Origin: Beijerinckiaceae bacterium
Lineage (GTDB): Bacteria; Pseudomonadota; Alphaproteobacteria; Rhizobiales; Beijerinckiaceae
Reading direction: 5' to 3'
Assembly (NCBI GenBank): GCA_947452455.1
Contig: CANGBX010000001.1
Span: forward strand, 372,001-436,000
DNA length: 64,000 nt
A program made the translations under genes and the position numbers. This document shows positions 34,015 through 44,416 of the stretch, piece by piece (within the stretch, counting starts at the first letter, position 1; the number at the start of each line of letters is the position of its first letter). The notes beneath the pieces were generated by a model. That model saw only the letters and a program-made list of their open reading frames with translations. It was not told where the DNA came from and did not search any database.

Positions 34015-36162
34015 TTATCGGGTCTTCTGTGCGTAACCCAAACGCGCATTGAGCTCTTCGATCAACTGCTCTGCGGCATCCGCAATCACGGTGCCCGGCG
34101 GGAAGATGGCGGAAGCGCCTGCTTCGCGCACGGCTTCAAAATCTTGCGGCGGGATGACGCCACCGACCACGATCATAATGTCGTCGCGGCCTTGGTTTTT
34201 CAAAGCTTCGCGCAATTCCGGCACCAGTGTCAGATGGCCTGCCGCCAGTGATGAAATGCCGACAATATGCACGTCCGCACCAATCGCTTGCTTGGCGGCT
34301 TCTTCGGGCGTGGCAAAGAGCGGCCCGATTTCGACATCGAAACCGAGATCGGCAAAAGCGGAAGACACAACTTTCTGGCCGCGATCATGCCCGTCTTGGC
34401 CGACCTTGGCGACGAGAATGCGCGGCTTGCGGCCTTCATTCTCGTAAAAAGCTTGGGTCACGTTTTTCACGCGCTCCACCGCAGACGGGTTGGCTTCTTG
34501 CGTATAGATGCCCGAGATGGTGCGGATTTCTGCGGCGTGGCGACCAAACACTTTTTCGAGTGCGAGCGAGATTTCACCCACTGTTGCTTTGGCGCGCGCC
34601 GCTTCAATCGAAAGCGCCAGAAGATTGCCATTGCTGGCCGCACCCTGCGTCAAAGCTTCGAGCTTGGCTTGCACATCAGCTTCATTGCGCTCGGCGCGCA
34701 GGCGCTTCAGTTTTTCAATCTGGCTCGCACGCACCGCAGAATTATCGACCTTCAACACATCGATCTGCTGCTCATCGTCCGGCTTGAACTTGTTCACGCC
34801 GATGACTGATTGCTTGCCGGAATCAATGCGTGCCTGTGTGCGGGCGGCGGCTTCTTCAATGCGCAATTTCGGAATGCCCGCTTCAATGGCTTTGGCCATA
34901 CCGCCGAGCTTTTCGATTTCCTCAATATGGCTCATCGCGCGTTTGGCAAGATCAGCCGTGAGACGCTCGACATAGAAAGAGCCGCCCCATGGATCGATGA
35001 TGCGCGTGGTGCCGCTTTCCTGTTGCAGGAAGAGCTGCGTGTTGCGCGCAATGCGGGCCGAGAAATCAGTCGGCAGAGCCAGTGCCTCATCCAGCGCATT
35101 GGTGTGGAGTGATTGTGTGTGGCCCTGTGTGGCGGCCATGGCTTCGATCTGCGTACGCATGACATTGTTGAACACATCTTGCGCGGTGAGCGACCAGCCT
35201 GATGTTTGCGAATGTGTGCGCAAGGGCAGCGACTTGTCTGACTTCGGGTTGAAGCCCTTTACCAGATTGGCCCAGATGAGACGCGCGGCGCGCAGCTTGG
35301 CGACTTCCATGAAGAAATTCATGCCGATCGCCCAGAAGAAGGACAGACGCGGCGCGAATTTATCGACATCAAGTCCGGCGGCAATGCCAGCGCGGATATA
35401 TTCGACGCCGTCAGCCAAAGTGTAGGCGAGTTCGAGATCTTGCGTCGCGCCGGCTTCTTGCATGTGATAGCCGGAAATCGAAATCGAATTGAACTTCGGC
35501 ATATGCTGCGACGTGTAAGAAAAAATATCCGAGATGATGCGCATCGAGGGCAGGGGCGGATAAATATAGGTGTTGCGCACCATGAATTCTTTGAGAATGT
35601 CGTTCTGGATCGTGCCTGATAATTTGTCTTGGGCCACGCCCTGTTCTTCCGCCGCGACAATATAAAGCGCGAGCACTGGCAGAACCGCGCCGTTCATTGT
35701 CATCGAGACGGACATCTGATCAAGCGGAATGCCTGAGAACAAAGTGCGCATGTCATAGATGGAATCAATTGCCACACCCGCCATGCCGACATCGCCCGCC
35801 ACACGCGGATGATCGGAATCATAACCGCGATGCGTTGCGAGATCGAAAGCAACCGACAGGCCCTTCTGGCCCGCAGCCAGATTGCGGCGGTAGAAAGCAT
35901 TGGAATCTTCCGCCGTCGAAAAGCCCGCATATTGGCGGACCGTCCAAGGCTGGTTCACATACATGGTCGGATAGGGGCCGCGCAGAAAAGGTGCGGCGCC
36001 GGGATAAGTGTCGAGAAAATCGAGGCCCTTGAGATCAGCGGCGCCATAGACATTTTTCACGCCGATGCTTTCAGGCGTCTGCCAAAGGTCGCTGGTCTTC
36101 TCAGGTGCGGGAACACGCACGCTGTTGAGAGCGACATCAGCAAAGTTCGGAATGCGGCTCAT
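34015..36162 (-). CDS. scpA: Methylmalonyl-CoA mutase, large (catalytic) subunit
   Basis: Adenosylcobalamin-dependent mutase that interconverts methylmalonyl-CoA and succinyl-CoA, used in propionate and odd-chain or branched-chain catabolism. The 715-residue protein has the N-terminal barrel ([20 protein letters not shown] near 75, [15 protein letters not shown] near 150, [19 protein letters not shown] near 245) and a C-terminal B12-binding domain with DGHDRGQKV, the DxHxxG motif that supplies the cobalt-binding His. ATG 36162 follows GAGGAT. The small-subunit gene lies upstream on the same strand, separated by 136 bp that contain a palindromic repeat. Confidence 0.95.
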   Translation of the reverse strand: MSRIPNFADVALNSVRVPAPEKTSDLWQTPESIGVKNVYGAADLKGLDFLDTYPGAAPFLRGPYPTMYVNQPWTVRQYAGFSTAEDSNAFYRRNLAAGQKGLSVAFDLATHRGYDSDHPRVAGDVGMAGVAIDSIYDMRTLFSGIPLDQMSVSMTMNGAVLPVLALYIVAAEEQGVAQDKLSGTIQNDILKEFMVRNTYIYPPLPSMRIISDIFSYTSQHMPKFNSISISGYHMQEAGATQDLELAYTLADGVEYIRAGIAAGLDVDKFAPRLSFFWAIGMNFFMEVAKLRAARLIWANLVKGFNPKSDKSLPLRTHSQTSGWSLTAQDVFNNVMRTQIEAMAATQGHTQSLHTNALDEALALPTDFSARIARNTQLFLQQESGTTRIIDPWGGSFYVERLTADLAKRAMSHIEEIEKLGGMAKAIEAGIPKLRIEEAAARTQARIDSGKQSVIGVNKFKPDDEQQIDVLKVDNSAVRASQIEKLKRLRAERNEADVQAKLEALTQGAASNGNLLALSIEAARAKATVGEISLALEKVFGRHAAEIRTISGIYTQEANPSAVERVKNVTQAFYENEGRKPRILVAKVGQDGHDRGQKVVSSAFADLGFDVEIGPLFATPEEAAKQAIGADVHIVGISSLAAGHLTLVPELREALKNQGRDDIMIVVGGVIPPQDFEAVREAGASAIFPPGTVIADAAEQLIEELNARLGYAQKTR

Positions 36163-36185
36163 GACAATCATCCTCAATTTGCGTC

Positions 36186-36276
36186 CGTCCTTGCGAGCGA
36201 AGCGAAGCAATCCAGACGGCCTCAAGTGCTGCCCCTGATTTGCCGTGTCGGCCCTGCGGGCCTCCTCGCAATGACG
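36186..36276. repeat. Palindromic repeat between the two mutase subunit genes
   Basis: Copy with a mutated left end (cgtccttgcgagcg) and an intact right end (cctcctcgcaatgacg). It sits inside what is otherwise a two-gene operon. Confidence 0.85.
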
Positions 36277-36298
36277 AGGCTGGACGCGACGCCTGATT

Positions 36299-38056
36299 TT
36301 ACACTTTGCTTAATGCCTCTGTCAGAATTTCAATCAGGTCGCAGCCCACATAAATGAAGCCGGAAACACCAGCTTCTTTCAGCGCTGTTTCAAGATCACC
36401 CGGTCGGCCTGCGAGATAGATTTTTGCAGCTTTCGGTGCCAGTGCCTTCGCGGCAGCGACCGCTTGTTCGGCATAGATGGCATCGCTCGACACAAGACAG
36501 GCGAGTGTTGCGCCCGATGCTGCAAAGGCGTCGCGCATATCACCGCTGTCATGAATGACAGCTTCAATGCCGCCCGCCTCGAATAAGTTTTTGGCAAACA
36601 TGGCGCGCGCTGTGTAATCGGCAACCGTGCCAAGTGTTGCCAAGAAAATTTTCGGGCGTGTGCTGCAAGCGTCCGCGCGATCGCGCAGGGATTCGAACTC
36701 TTGAGCGAGACGCATGGGCGGGAAAAAGGTATCGCCACCCCATGCACGCGCAGGCTTTTCAACTTCGACCGGCTTTTCATGCACATTGGGAAATTCGCTC
36801 GCGCCCGTCAGCGGGTCTTTGCGCCGTGCGATATTTTTCAGCCTTGCGCTGCGGGCTTTCGCAACCTCTTTCGATAGCGACAAGAGGAAGAGCGGCAAGC
36901 CGCTTCTCTCGGATTGCCGGAAGAGCTCCCATGCTGCGGCTGCGAGTTCATCTGTCAGTGTTTCAATGCCGCCTGCACCGGCACCCGCATCTTCGACACG
37001 GCCGAGATTGGCTTCTTCGAGCAGAACAAGTTGCGTATTGCGCGCAAGGCGGCGTGCAAAATCATCTGGCAGGCCGAGTGCCTGCGTGAAAGGCAGCACG
37101 CTGATGCGATCGGCACCGCCCACACCCGCTGCAAAAGCTGCGGTCGTTGTGCGCAAGAGATTCACATAAGGGTCGCGGCGCGTCATCATGCGCCAAGCCG
37201 TTTCGGCATGAATATGGATGGGCTTGGGCGTCAGCCCGCATGCTGTTTCAACACGTGCGAAAAGTCGTCGCAATGCGCGGAATTTGGCGAGCGTCAGAAA
37301 TTGATCGGCATCGGCTGCCATTCGGAAAGAAATGAGTTGGCGCGCATCATCAAGTGATGCGCCCGCTTTCTCCAAAGCGCGTAACGAGGAGAGAGCCGAG
37401 GCCAACGCCAGCGCCAATTCTTGCGCTTCTGTGCCGCCCGCCATGTGCACGCGGCGCGCATCGGCCACGATTATCGGCGCGCGATAGCCTGCCTTTTTCA
37501 AGTGCAGTGCTGTGCCCGCAATGGCATCGGCATTTTCATGGAGAGGGTCGAGGCCGAAATGCACATGCAGATCGGCTGCAGAAATCTTGCGGGCTTTGAC
37601 GATATGTTCAAATGCCGCAGCGATGTGTGTGCCAGCTGCGCCGACATCGAGTTCAATCGGCAGGCCTGTTTCGAGCACGACAGCATCAAGCACATGGTCG
37701 AGCGTGTCTTCGTCTGCCTTGATGCCAAAGCCATAAGCACCGGTTGAGCCCGCAAAGGTCAGCGCCAGACCATTCGCGCCATTTTCCAGATCGGTGAGGG
37801 CCTGAGCATTGGCGCTTGCCCCATCAAGGTGGTCGATGCGTGCAAGTGTCTCCCAGCCGCCGGATGTCGAGCGGGCCATCGGGCTCGCCGTTGCCGCACG
37901 CGGATAAAGCGGCTGAAGGGCAATGCCGTCATAGGTTTTGCCGACGAGCTTTTCGAAAGGCGCACCCTTCAGCACGCGTTCGACAAGTGTCTTCCAATGG
38001 GCTTCATCAGCGGTAGGAAAAGCGCTGGCAAAGGTCGGCTCAGTTGCTGCGGCCAT
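36299..38056 (-). CDS. mutA: Methylmalonyl-CoA mutase, small subunit
   Basis: Non-catalytic partner of the mutase large subunit, 585 residues. It follows the same barrel layout in degenerate form ([16 protein letters not shown] near 65, [21 protein letters not shown] near 300), and the C-terminal B12-like domain lacks the DxHxxG histidine loop, as expected for MutA. The beginning [20 protein letters not shown] and the start at 38056 fit the family. It would form a heterodimer with the product of the gene at 34015-36162. Confidence 0.92.
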   Translation of the reverse strand: MAAATEPTFASAFPTADEAHWKTLVERVLKGAPFEKLVGKTYDGIALQPLYPRAATASPMARSTSGGWETLARIDHLDGASANAQALTDLENGANGLALTFAGSTGAYGFGIKADEDTLDHVLDAVVLETGLPIELDVGAAGTHIAAAFEHIVKARKISAADLHVHFGLDPLHENADAIAGTALHLKKAGYRAPIIVADARRVHMAGGTEAQELALALASALSSLRALEKAGASLDDARQLISFRMAADADQFLTLAKFRALRRLFARVETACGLTPKPIHIHAETAWRMMTRRDPYVNLLRTTTAAFAAGVGGADRISVLPFTQALGLPDDFARRLARNTQLVLLEEANLGRVEDAGAGAGGIETLTDELAAAAWELFRQSERSGLPLFLLSLSKEVAKARSARLKNIARRKDPLTGASEFPNVHEKPVEVEKPARAWGGDTFFPPMRLAQEFESLRDRADACSTRPKIFLATLGTVADYTARAMFAKNLFEAGGIEAVIHDSGDMRDAFAASGATLACLVSSDAIYAEQAVAAAKALAPKAAKIYLAGRPGDLETALKEAGVSGFIYVGCDLIEILTEALSKV

Positions 38057-38154
38057 ATCTGTGCGGGTCCCGAAGCGTGGCGAGAAAGTCCCGCCTTCTT
38101 CGCATGTTGCACCACAGCAAGCCACTCGTCAGAAGTCGTAGGGCAAGCCTGGCG

Positions 38155-38526
38155 TCAGATGAATTGGGAGAGGCCCGGAATGGCGGCAGCAATCTCGCCG
38201 ACGGCGTCTTCTCCGGCATGTTCGCGGGCAATGGCGAAAATTTCGTGCCCCACGGTCTGCATATCGCCCATGCCGAGCCCGAGCCCCGAGAGCTGGCCCG
38301 CCAGCCCCATTAGCCCGCCGCCCAACATGCCCATCAGGCCGCCGCCCCCGCCACCCGCATGGGCCTCTGCCAGCTCGGCTGCGCCGGGAATAGCGCTCAG
38401 CATGCGCGTGACCTCCTCGGCCGGGCCCTCTTTCTGCAGGAAAGCCAAAATCTTGCCGACAGCTTGTTCGGCAATGTCGGGCTCCAGACCGGAGGCTGTG
38501 GCAACGCGGGCAATGAGATCTTGCAT
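38155..38526 (-). CDS. DUF2267-like Gly-rich small protein
   Basis: A 123-residue cytoplasmic protein. The N-terminal 45 residues are helical (LIARVATASGLEPDIAEQAV, then ILAFLQKEGPAEEV), the middle is extremely rich in Gly, Leu and Met (AGGGGGGLMGMLGGGLMGLA), and the C-terminus is helical again and ends IPGLSQFI. Similar Rhizobiales proteins are annotated as DUF2267 or as hypothetical; the function is unknown. The Gly/Met-rich centre resembles a flexible or self-associating linker. It is 98 bp downstream of the mutase small-subunit start region, transcribed toward lower coordinates, and likely its own unit. Confidence 0.75.
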   Translation of the reverse strand: MQDLIARVATASGLEPDIAEQAVGKILAFLQKEGPAEEVTRMLSAIPGAAELAEAHAGGGGGGLMGMLGGGLMGLAGQLSGLGLGMGDMQTVGHEIFAIAREHAGEDAVGEIAAAIPGLSQFI

Positions 38527-38588
38527 GGGAAGTGTCCTTGTTCGAGCGCAACTCTAGCACAAGTGCACGCGCGGCATCTTCTACAATT

Positions 38589-38627
38589 TGCTGGATTGCT
38601 TCGTCACTTTGCTCCTCGCAAGGGCGG
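38589..38627. repeat. Right-half fragment of the palindromic repeat
   Basis: The stretch ctggattgcttcgtcacttt, then gctcctcgcaagggcgg is a partial, mutated copy in the leader of the M20 peptidase gene. Confidence 0.65.
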
Positions 38628-38663
38628 CTCTATGATCGAGCTGCGCTACAAAAGGATTCTTTC

Positions 38664-40040
38664 ATGACCATCGACAACGTTCTCGCCCGCATTGATCAGA
38701 ACCGCGAGGCGGCTGTGCAGCGTTTGTTTGATCTTCTCGCCATTCCCTCGGTCTCGACCGATCCTGCCTTCGCGAAAGATTGTGCGCGTGCCGGGCAATG
38801 GCTCGTTGATGAATTGAAGGGGTTGGGCTTTGACGCCTCTTTGCGCCCGACAGCGGGGCATCCGATGGTGATGGCGCATGCCAAAGCCAAACGGCGCGAT
38901 GTGCCCCATGTGCTGTTCTACGGCCATTATGATGTGCAGCCCGCCGACCCGCTGGAGCTGTGGGAGACCGATCCATTCAAGCCGCATTTGTCGGATGACA
39001 AGCAGCGCATCATTGCGCGCGGCTCGGCCGATGACAAAGGCCAGATGATGACCTTTGTCGAAGCCTGCCGCGCTTTTCGGGATGAGCAAGGCGATTTGCC
39101 GTGTGATGTGACCATTCTTTTTGAAGGCGAAGAAGAAACAGGCTCGCCTTCGCTGCCAGCCTTTTTGGCGGCGAATAAGCAAGAGCTCACCGCCGATCTC
39201 ATGCTCGTTTGCGACACGAATATGTGGAACAAGGACACGCCTGCCATCACCACCATGTTGCGCGGTCTCGTGCTCGAAGAAGTTGTTATTCAAGCCGCTT
39301 CGCGCGATTTGCATTCAGGCATGTTTGGTGGCCCTGCGACCAATCCGATCCATGTGCTCTCGCGCATGATTGCTGACATGCATGATGCGCGTGGCTGCGT
39401 ATCGCTTCCGGGCTTTTATGAAGGCGTCAGCGAATTGCCTGAAGATATCGCCGCGCAATGGCGCGAGCTTGATTTCAGCGAGAAAGATTTTTTGGGCAGC
39501 GTAGGCTTGTCGGTTCCTGCTGGCGAACAAGACCGTAGTGTGCTGGAAAAAATCTGGTCGCGCCCGACCTGTGATGTGAATGGCATTTTGGGTGGCTATA
39601 CGGGCAAGGGCTCGAAAACTGTTTTGCCCGCCCAAGCGAGTGCAAAGTTTTCATTCCGGCTTGTCGGCCAGCAAGATCCTGACAAAGTGGTGGCGAGCTT
39701 CCGCGACTTTGTCAAAGCGCGTTTGCCTTCTGATTGTCGTGTCGAGTTTTTGTCGCATGGCGCATCGCCCGCGCTGACTTTGCCGTTTTCATCCGAGGCT
39801 TTGGCGCGTGCGCGCCGTGCGCTTCATGCGGAATGGAACAAGGAGCCTGTTCTGTCAGGCTCGGGCGGGTCAATCCCGATTGTCGGGCTGTTCAAAAAAG
39901 ATCTCGGCATTGATGCTTTGATGATCGGCTTCGGTCTGGATGATGATCGCATCCATAGCCCGAATGAAAAATATGAAATGAGTTCCTTCACCAAAGGCGC
40001 ACGCTCCTGGGCACGCGTGCTGGATGCGCTCGCGGGGTAA
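38664..40040 (+). CDS. M20-family dipeptidase/metallopeptidase
   Basis: A 458-residue zinc peptidase of the M20 family (dipeptidase-like, COG0624). The metal ligands and catalytic residues are visible: His and Asp in FYGHYDVQP near residue 90, the bridging Asp in GSADDKGQ, the Glu pair in FEGEEETGSP, Asp in VCDTNMW and, in the dimerisation lid, the LHSG motif. ATG 38664 follows AAAAGGA; a longer frame from 38532 is not supported. It probably hydrolyses dipeptides or N-acyl amino acids in the cytoplasm. It is bounded by palindromic repeats. Confidence 0.9.
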   Translation: MTIDNVLARIDQNREAAVQRLFDLLAIPSVSTDPAFAKDCARAGQWLVDELKGLGFDASLRPTAGHPMVMAHAKAKRRDVPHVLFYGHYDVQPADPLELWETDPFKPHLSDDKQRIIARGSADDKGQMMTFVEACRAFRDEQGDLPCDVTILFEGEEETGSPSLPAFLAANKQELTADLMLVCDTNMWNKDTPAITTMLRGLVLEEVVIQAASRDLHSGMFGGPATNPIHVLSRMIADMHDARGCVSLPGFYEGVSELPEDIAAQWRELDFSEKDFLGSVGLSVPAGEQDRSVLEKIWSRPTCDVNGILGGYTGKGSKTVLPAQASAKFSFRLVGQQDPDKVVASFRDFVKARLPSDCRVEFLSHGASPALTLPFSSEALARARRALHAEWNKEPVLSGSGGSIPIVGLFKKDLGIDALMIGFGLDDDRIHSPNEKYEMSSFTKGARSWARVLDALAG

Positions 40041-40052
40041 CAACCTCCCCGC

Positions 40053-40136
40053 CGTCATTGCGAGCGAAGCGAAGCAAGCCAGAGGCCTCGCGCGGGGCTC
40101 TGGGTTGCTTCGTCGCTTTGCTCCTCGCAATGACGG
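40053..40136. repeat. Palindromic intergenic repeat
   Basis: Full copy (cgtcattgcgagcgaagcg, then gctcctcgcaatgacgg) between the convergent M20 peptidase and panB genes. Confidence 0.9.
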
Positions 40137-40145
40137 GCGAGATGC

Positions 40146-40976
40146 TTAGTAGCTGTGCTCTTGGCCCGGAAAGGCGCTCGCCTTCACGGCATCCACATAG
40201 GCCTTCACCGCAGCTTCGATGCTTGCGCTACCAACCATGAAATCCTTGGTGAAGCGCGGCTTCTTGCCAGGATAGACGCCGAGCATGTCGTGCAGCACGA
40301 GCACTTGGCCGTCGCAGTCCACGCCTGCGCCGATGCCGATGGTCGCCATGGTTTTCAAGGCCGATGTAATGTCGCGTGCCAAAGCTGCCGGAATCATTTC
40401 CAGCACCACCAGCGCCGCACCGGCTTCTTCCAAAGCATGTGCATCTTCGCGCAAGATGAGGGCTGCTTCTTCATTCGAGCCCTGCACCCGATAGCCGCCC
40501 AGCGCATTCACTGATTGCGGCGTGAGGCCGATATGCGCGCAAACCGGGACGCCGCGCTCCACCAAGAAGCGCACGGTGGAAGCCATATGGCGTCCACCTT
40601 CAAGCTTTACCATATGCGCACCAGCCGCCATCAGGCGCGCGGCATTGCGCATCGCTTGTTCAGGGCTTTCCTGATAGGTGCCGAAAGACATATCCGCGAT
40701 GATGAAGCAGCGCGTATCGGCGCGGGCCACACAAGCCACATGATATTCCATCTGCTCTTGCGTGACAGGCAGCGTGCTTTTGTGGCCTTGCAGCACATTG
40801 CCCATGCTGTCGCCCACCAGCAGCACATCCACGCTTGCGCGCTCCAGCAATGCGGCGAAGCTTGCGTCATAGCAGGTGAGCATGGCGATTTTTTCGCCCG
40901 CCGCGCGCATGCGGCCGAGTTCCGCCAGCGTCATCTGCTTCTTCATCGGCGCATCATTGGCATAGCTCATGGTCAT
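40146..40976 (-). CDS. panB: 3-methyl-2-oxobutanoate hydroxymethyltransferase
   Basis: First committed enzyme of pantothenate synthesis; transfers a hydroxymethyl group from methylene-tetrahydrofolate to alpha-ketoisovalerate. The 276-residue protein has the family segments MLTCYDASFAALLE, VDVLLVGDSMGNVLQGHKST (Mg-binding Asp) and VCAHIGLTPQSVNALGGYRV. The C-terminus is well conserved (HDMLGVYPGKKPRF). ATG 40976 overlaps the panC stop (ATGA); an ATG three codons later is also possible. The coupled pair panC-panB forms an operon. Confidence 0.96.
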   Translation of the reverse strand: MTMSYANDAPMKKQMTLAELGRMRAAGEKIAMLTCYDASFAALLERASVDVLLVGDSMGNVLQGHKSTLPVTQEQMEYHVACVARADTRCFIIADMSFGTYQESPEQAMRNAARLMAAGAHMVKLEGGRHMASTVRFLVERGVPVCAHIGLTPQSVNALGGYRVQGSNEEAALILREDAHALEEAGAALVVLEMIPAALARDITSALKTMATIGIGAGVDCDGQVLVLHDMLGVYPGKKPRFTKDFMVGSASIEAAVKAYVDAVKASAFPGQEHSY

Positions 40977-41827
40977 ACTCCCGCTGCAACGCCGACATTG
41001 TCGATGAGGCGCGTCTTGCCGATCCGCGCTGCAACAAGCAAGCGCGAGGCTTTGTTGCGCGAGGCCAGCCCGAGGCTCATTGCATCACGCCATTCCAGAT
41101 AATCCAATGCAAAGCCGCCCTGGGCAATGCGCTCGCAGCCATAGCCCAGCACATGTTCGGCATCTTCACCCGCTTGAATGGCGGCTGCGGCTTCGCTCAA
41201 CACACGCTGCAAGAGCGGCGCTGTCGCGCGCTCCTCTGTTGAAAGATAGACATTGCGCGAGGACATGGCGAGCCCGTCGGCCTCGCGCAAAGTCGGCCCG
41301 CCGGCAATCGTGATCGGCAGCTCGAGATCACGCGTGAGTTGGCGAATGACAGCGAGCTGCTGAAAATCCTTTTCGCCGAAAATGGCGAGGTCCGGCATGG
41401 CTTGAATGAGCAATTTGGCAACGACCGTTGCCACGCCCGCGAAATGGGTCGGGCGGAAGCGATCTTCCAAACCCGCGGTTGCGGGGCCTGTCAGCGAGAT
41501 GGTTGTCGCAAAGCCTTCCGGATACATAATGGCTTGTGTCGGCGCGAAGACGGCTTCTGCGCCGAGCTCCGCGATCTTGGCGCAATCATCGGCAAAGGTG
41601 CGCGGATAGGCAGAAAAATCTTCATTGGGCGCAAATTGCGTTGGGTTCACGAAGATCGTGTAGACCACATGATCGGCGCGCGACTTGGCAATCGTCCCAA
41701 GCGAAATATGGCCCGCATGCAGAGCGCCCATGGTCGGCACAAGCGCCACCGTCTCGCGACGTGCGCGCCAGCGCGCCAATTGGCGACGCAGATCAGCGAC
41801 CGTGTTCAAGACCATAGGCTGCGACAT
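40973..41827 (-). CDS. panC: Pantothenate synthetase
   Basis: ATP-dependent ligase that joins pantoate and beta-alanine. The 284-residue protein has the nucleotidyltransferase signature PTMGALHAGH near residue 29, FVNPTQFAPNEDF near 58, FGEKDFQQLAVIRQL near 150 and the KMSKS-like MSSRNVYLS near 184. The start at 41827 follows GGAAGAG. Its end overlaps the panB start by 4 bp. A haloacid dehalogenase gene lies 12 bp upstream on the same strand and may share the transcript. Confidence 0.96.
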   Translation of the reverse strand: MSQPMVLNTVADLRRQLARWRARRETVALVPTMGALHAGHISLGTIAKSRADHVVYTIFVNPTQFAPNEDFSAYPRTFADDCAKIAELGAEAVFAPTQAIMYPEGFATTISLTGPATAGLEDRFRPTHFAGVATVVAKLLIQAMPDLAIFGEKDFQQLAVIRQLTRDLELPITIAGGPTLREADGLAMSSRNVYLSTEERATAPLLQRVLSEAAAAIQAGEDAEHVLGYGCERIAQGGFALDYLEWRDAMSLGLASRNKASRLLVAARIGKTRLIDNVGVAAGV

Positions 41828-41839
41828 GTCTCTTCCCGT

Positions 41840-42493
41840 TTACGCCAGAAGCGCATCAAGGCTTTTCACCACCCGTTGGGGGGCGAGATCGCCATATTCT
41901 TCCGGCAGGCCGCTCCGGTTCACCCAGATGCAGCCAAAACCAAAAGCCGTTGCGCCCGCTATATCCCAGCGGTTCGAGGAGAGAAAGGTGACCTCGCTGG
42001 GCTGCGTGCCAAAGTGCCGGCCAACCAGCTCATAGGCGGCCGGGGCGGTTTTGTAGATTTTCAGCGCATCGACCGAGAGAATGGCATCAAACAGCCCCTC
42101 CATGCGCGAGCTCGCCACGGCTTTGGCGAGCATCTCGGGCGTGCCATTGGAGAGAATGGCCGTCTTGGCGCCCCGATAGCGAAGCCCCTGCAAAATGCCC
42201 CGCACCTCCGGAAAGGGCAAGAGCTCGGCATAGGCGGCCAGCAATTTGGCCCGCGTCAGGGCCTTGATGCCCCCGCAGCGCTGCGCCGCATAATCGAGGC
42301 TTTCTTCGGTCATTTCCTGAAAATCGGCATAGCGCCCCGCCAGCGAGCGCACCCACGTATATTCGAGCTGTTTGGTCCGCCAGAGCTCGGACAGGCGGGC
42401 GGCCTCGGGCCCCACATCATCGGCATGGCGGGCCACTGCCGAATGGACGTCGAACAAAGTGCCATAGGCATCGAAGACATAAAGGCCGCTCAT
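41840..42493 (-). CDS. Haloacid dehalogenase, type II
   Basis: A 217-residue L-2-haloacid dehalogenase-type HAD enzyme. The nucleophile is Asp8 in YVFDAYGTLFDV; TKQLEYTW near 40 and LSNGTPE near 115 match the substrate pocket, the Lys is in ALKIYKTAP, and the terminal motif is LSSNRWDIAGA with Ser, Asn and Asp. These features separate it from HAD phosphatases. True dehalogenase activity is plausible but many family members are untested. It precedes panC by 12 bp. Confidence 0.85.
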   Translation of the reverse strand: MSGLYVFDAYGTLFDVHSAVARHADDVGPEAARLSELWRTKQLEYTWVRSLAGRYADFQEMTEESLDYAAQRCGGIKALTRAKLLAAYAELLPFPEVRGILQGLRYRGAKTAILSNGTPEMLAKAVASSRMEGLFDAILSVDALKIYKTAPAAYELVGRHFGTQPSEVTFLSSNRWDIAGATAFGFGCIWVNRSGLPEEYGDLAPQRVVKSLDALLA

Positions 42494-42541
42494 CGGGCTC
42501 CTCGTGAGGCGTGTCGGCCTGACTGAGCCATGGGCCGCGCT

Positions 42542-42757
42542 TTAGGGCAAGGGCTGCTTTTTGATGGTCGAAATCTCGGCCACGGCATAGGCCGGGCAAT
42601 AGCCGATCAGGCCCGTCAGCAAGGGCACGAGGCCAAACCAGCCGAGCCGGTGCCATTCCGCCTGCGGAAAGGCGAGGCCCATGGCAATGGAAACAAGGGT
42701 AAGGCCGATCAAAATCCGCAAACTGCGGTCGAGCCGCCCGATATTGAGACAAAACAT
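42542..42757 (-). CDS. DUF2892-type small membrane protein
   Basis: A 71-residue protein with two membrane helices (RILIGLTLVSIAMGLAF and LGWFGLVPLLTGLIGYCPAY), matching the DUF2892/inner-membrane YgaP-tail family. The motif NIGRLDRSLRILIGL at the start and GYCPAYA near the end, with its single Cys, are typical. These proteins often accompany rhodanese or sulfur-handling genes, but none is nearby. No operon partner is seen. Confidence 0.85.
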   Translation of the reverse strand: MFCLNIGRLDRSLRILIGLTLVSIAMGLAFPQAEWHRLGWFGLVPLLTGLIGYCPAYAVAEISTIKKQPLP

Positions 42758-42870
42758 AGATCAATCCATCAGCAAGGAGCTTTCGGCCCCAAATCAGTCA
42801 GTCATTTCTGAGAGGTCTTGAGACAATTTGGGAGATTGCGAATTGACGCGCGTCAAAAGCGCGCTTGCGA

Positions 42871-44415
42871 TCAAGCTTGGGGTTGCGTGCGCGCCAAGCC
42901 TTTGAGCGGCACGCCGGCAATCCGCAATCCCGCAATCAGTGCAAGGGCATAGATAGCAGCACCCGCAAGGCCGAGCAGGCCAAGGGCCGCTTCTTTGGCA
43001 AAGGGCCAAGTAGCGGTCATTTGTACCGCTATCTCTTGGCCAAAAAGGGCCACAAGGGCGAGGAGGGCAGAGGCACCCAGCGTAGCGAGCACAGTCTTGC
43101 CGAGCTGGTCATCGAATTTCATCGCTCCCGTGCGCAGAGCAAGAATGACGAGCAGCCCGAAATTGACCCAAGCTCCCGCAGCTGTGGCGAGTGCGAGACC
43201 GGATGCACCGAGCGGCGCATATAGAGCAAGCTTGAGCACAATGTTGAAAGCTACAGCGCCCAGTGAAATGAACATCGGCGTTTTGGTGTCGCCGCGCGCT
43301 TGAAAACTCGCCACAGCTGAGCGGATCAGCACGATGGCGAAAAGCCCTGTCCCATAAGCCGCCAGCACATGCGCAGAGGCGCGCGCGGCTTCATCCGTAA
43401 AAGCGCCGCGCAGAAAAACGCCGCGCATGATGAATTCAGGCAGGATGGTGAAGGCGATGAAGAAGGGGGCTGACAAAGCAATGGTCAGTGCCATGGTGCG
43501 GTTTTGTGCATGGAAAGCCGCGCCCGCATCGCCACTCGAAAAGCGGCGGCTCATCTCGGGAAGCAACACGGTACCTGCTGCAATGCCGATGACACCAATC
43601 GGCAATTGATAGAGACGGTCCGCATAATAGATCGATGAAATGCCGCCTGCTGGCAGAAGCGAGCCGATGATCGTGTCCGCGAACATGGCAATTTGCACGC
43701 CTGCCGAGCCGATGACGGCGGGGCCGAGGCTTGTGAAAAATTGCTTGAGGTCGGCGCTCCACGCAGGCTTGCGCCATTTGGTGAAAACGCCCGCGCGCTT
43801 GGCAGCAACAATCAGCAAAGCAAGCTCGGCAAGACCGGCAGCAAAAATGCCAAAGCTCGCAGCCAATCCTGCATCTGGAAAGAGAAAGGCGAGAGCCAAA
43901 AAGCCGATCATCATCAGATTGAGCAGAACCGGCGCGAAAGCCGCAGCCGCAAAACGCCCATGCGCATTGAGCACGCCCGAGAGCAGCGTCACCAGCGTGA
44001 TGCACGTGAGATAGGGAAAGGTGATGCGCGTCATGGTGACGGCAGAGGCGAGCTGCGCGGGATTGTCGGCAAGACCCGGTGCCAGCAAGCGTACCAGTTC
44101 GTCGGTGAAAATCCACGCAGCGCCCAGCAGCACGATTTGCGAGATCAACAGCAGCGTCAGAATTTGCCCGCCAAAGACACGCGCTTTATCGGCACCTTGT
44201 GTTTCCAGCACGCGCGCATAGCTGGGCACGAAAGCGGCATTAAATGCGCCTTCGCCAAAAATGGCGCGGAAATGATTGGGCAGGCGAAAGGCAATGTAGA
44301 AAGCATCGGCCAGTGCGCCTGCGCCCAGTATTGCCCCCAGAACCACATCGCGGAAAAATCCACTCACGCGCGAGATGAGCGTGAAGCCAGCGACGGAGAG
44401 GAGGTTTTTGATCAT
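42871..44415 (-). CDS. murJ: Lipid II flippase MurJ
   Basis: MOP-superfamily integral membrane protein that flips lipid II to the periplasmic side for peptidoglycan synthesis. The 514-residue protein has about 14 membrane segments and the family motifs SRVSGFFRDVVLGAILGAG at the start, AFRLPNHFRAIFGEGAFNAA near 45 (with conserved Arg residues) and FYADRLYQLPIGVIGIAAG-like segments near 260. ATG 44415 is one base downstream of the stop of the upstream glycosyltransferase gene, so the two are probably co-translated. Both murJ and the glycosyltransferase would deal with polyprenyl-linked sugars. Confidence 0.94.
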   Translation of the reverse strand: MIKNLLSVAGFTLISRVSGFFRDVVLGAILGAGALADAFYIAFRLPNHFRAIFGEGAFNAAFVPSYARVLETQGADKARVFGGQILTLLLISQIVLLGAAWIFTDELVRLLAPGLADNPAQLASAVTMTRITFPYLTCITLVTLLSGVLNAHGRFAAAAFAPVLLNLMMIGFLALAFLFPDAGLAASFGIFAAGLAELALLIVAAKRAGVFTKWRKPAWSADLKQFFTSLGPAVIGSAGVQIAMFADTIIGSLLPAGGISSIYYADRLYQLPIGVIGIAAGTVLLPEMSRRFSSGDAGAAFHAQNRTMALTIALSAPFFIAFTILPEFIMRGVFLRGAFTDEAARASAHVLAAYGTGLFAIVLIRSAVASFQARGDTKTPMFISLGAVAFNIVLKLALYAPLGASGLALATAAGAWVNFGLLVILALRTGAMKFDDQLGKTVLATLGASALLALVALFGQEIAVQMTATWPFAKEAALGLLGLAGAAIYALALIAGLRIAGVPLKGLARTQPQA

Positions 44416-44416
44416 G

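Noticed and set aside
41339-42526. A 395-codon plus-strand frame opposite panC and the dehalogenase gene
   Set aside because: Both minus-strand genes have intact catalytic motifs; the opposing frame has none and no ribosome-binding site.
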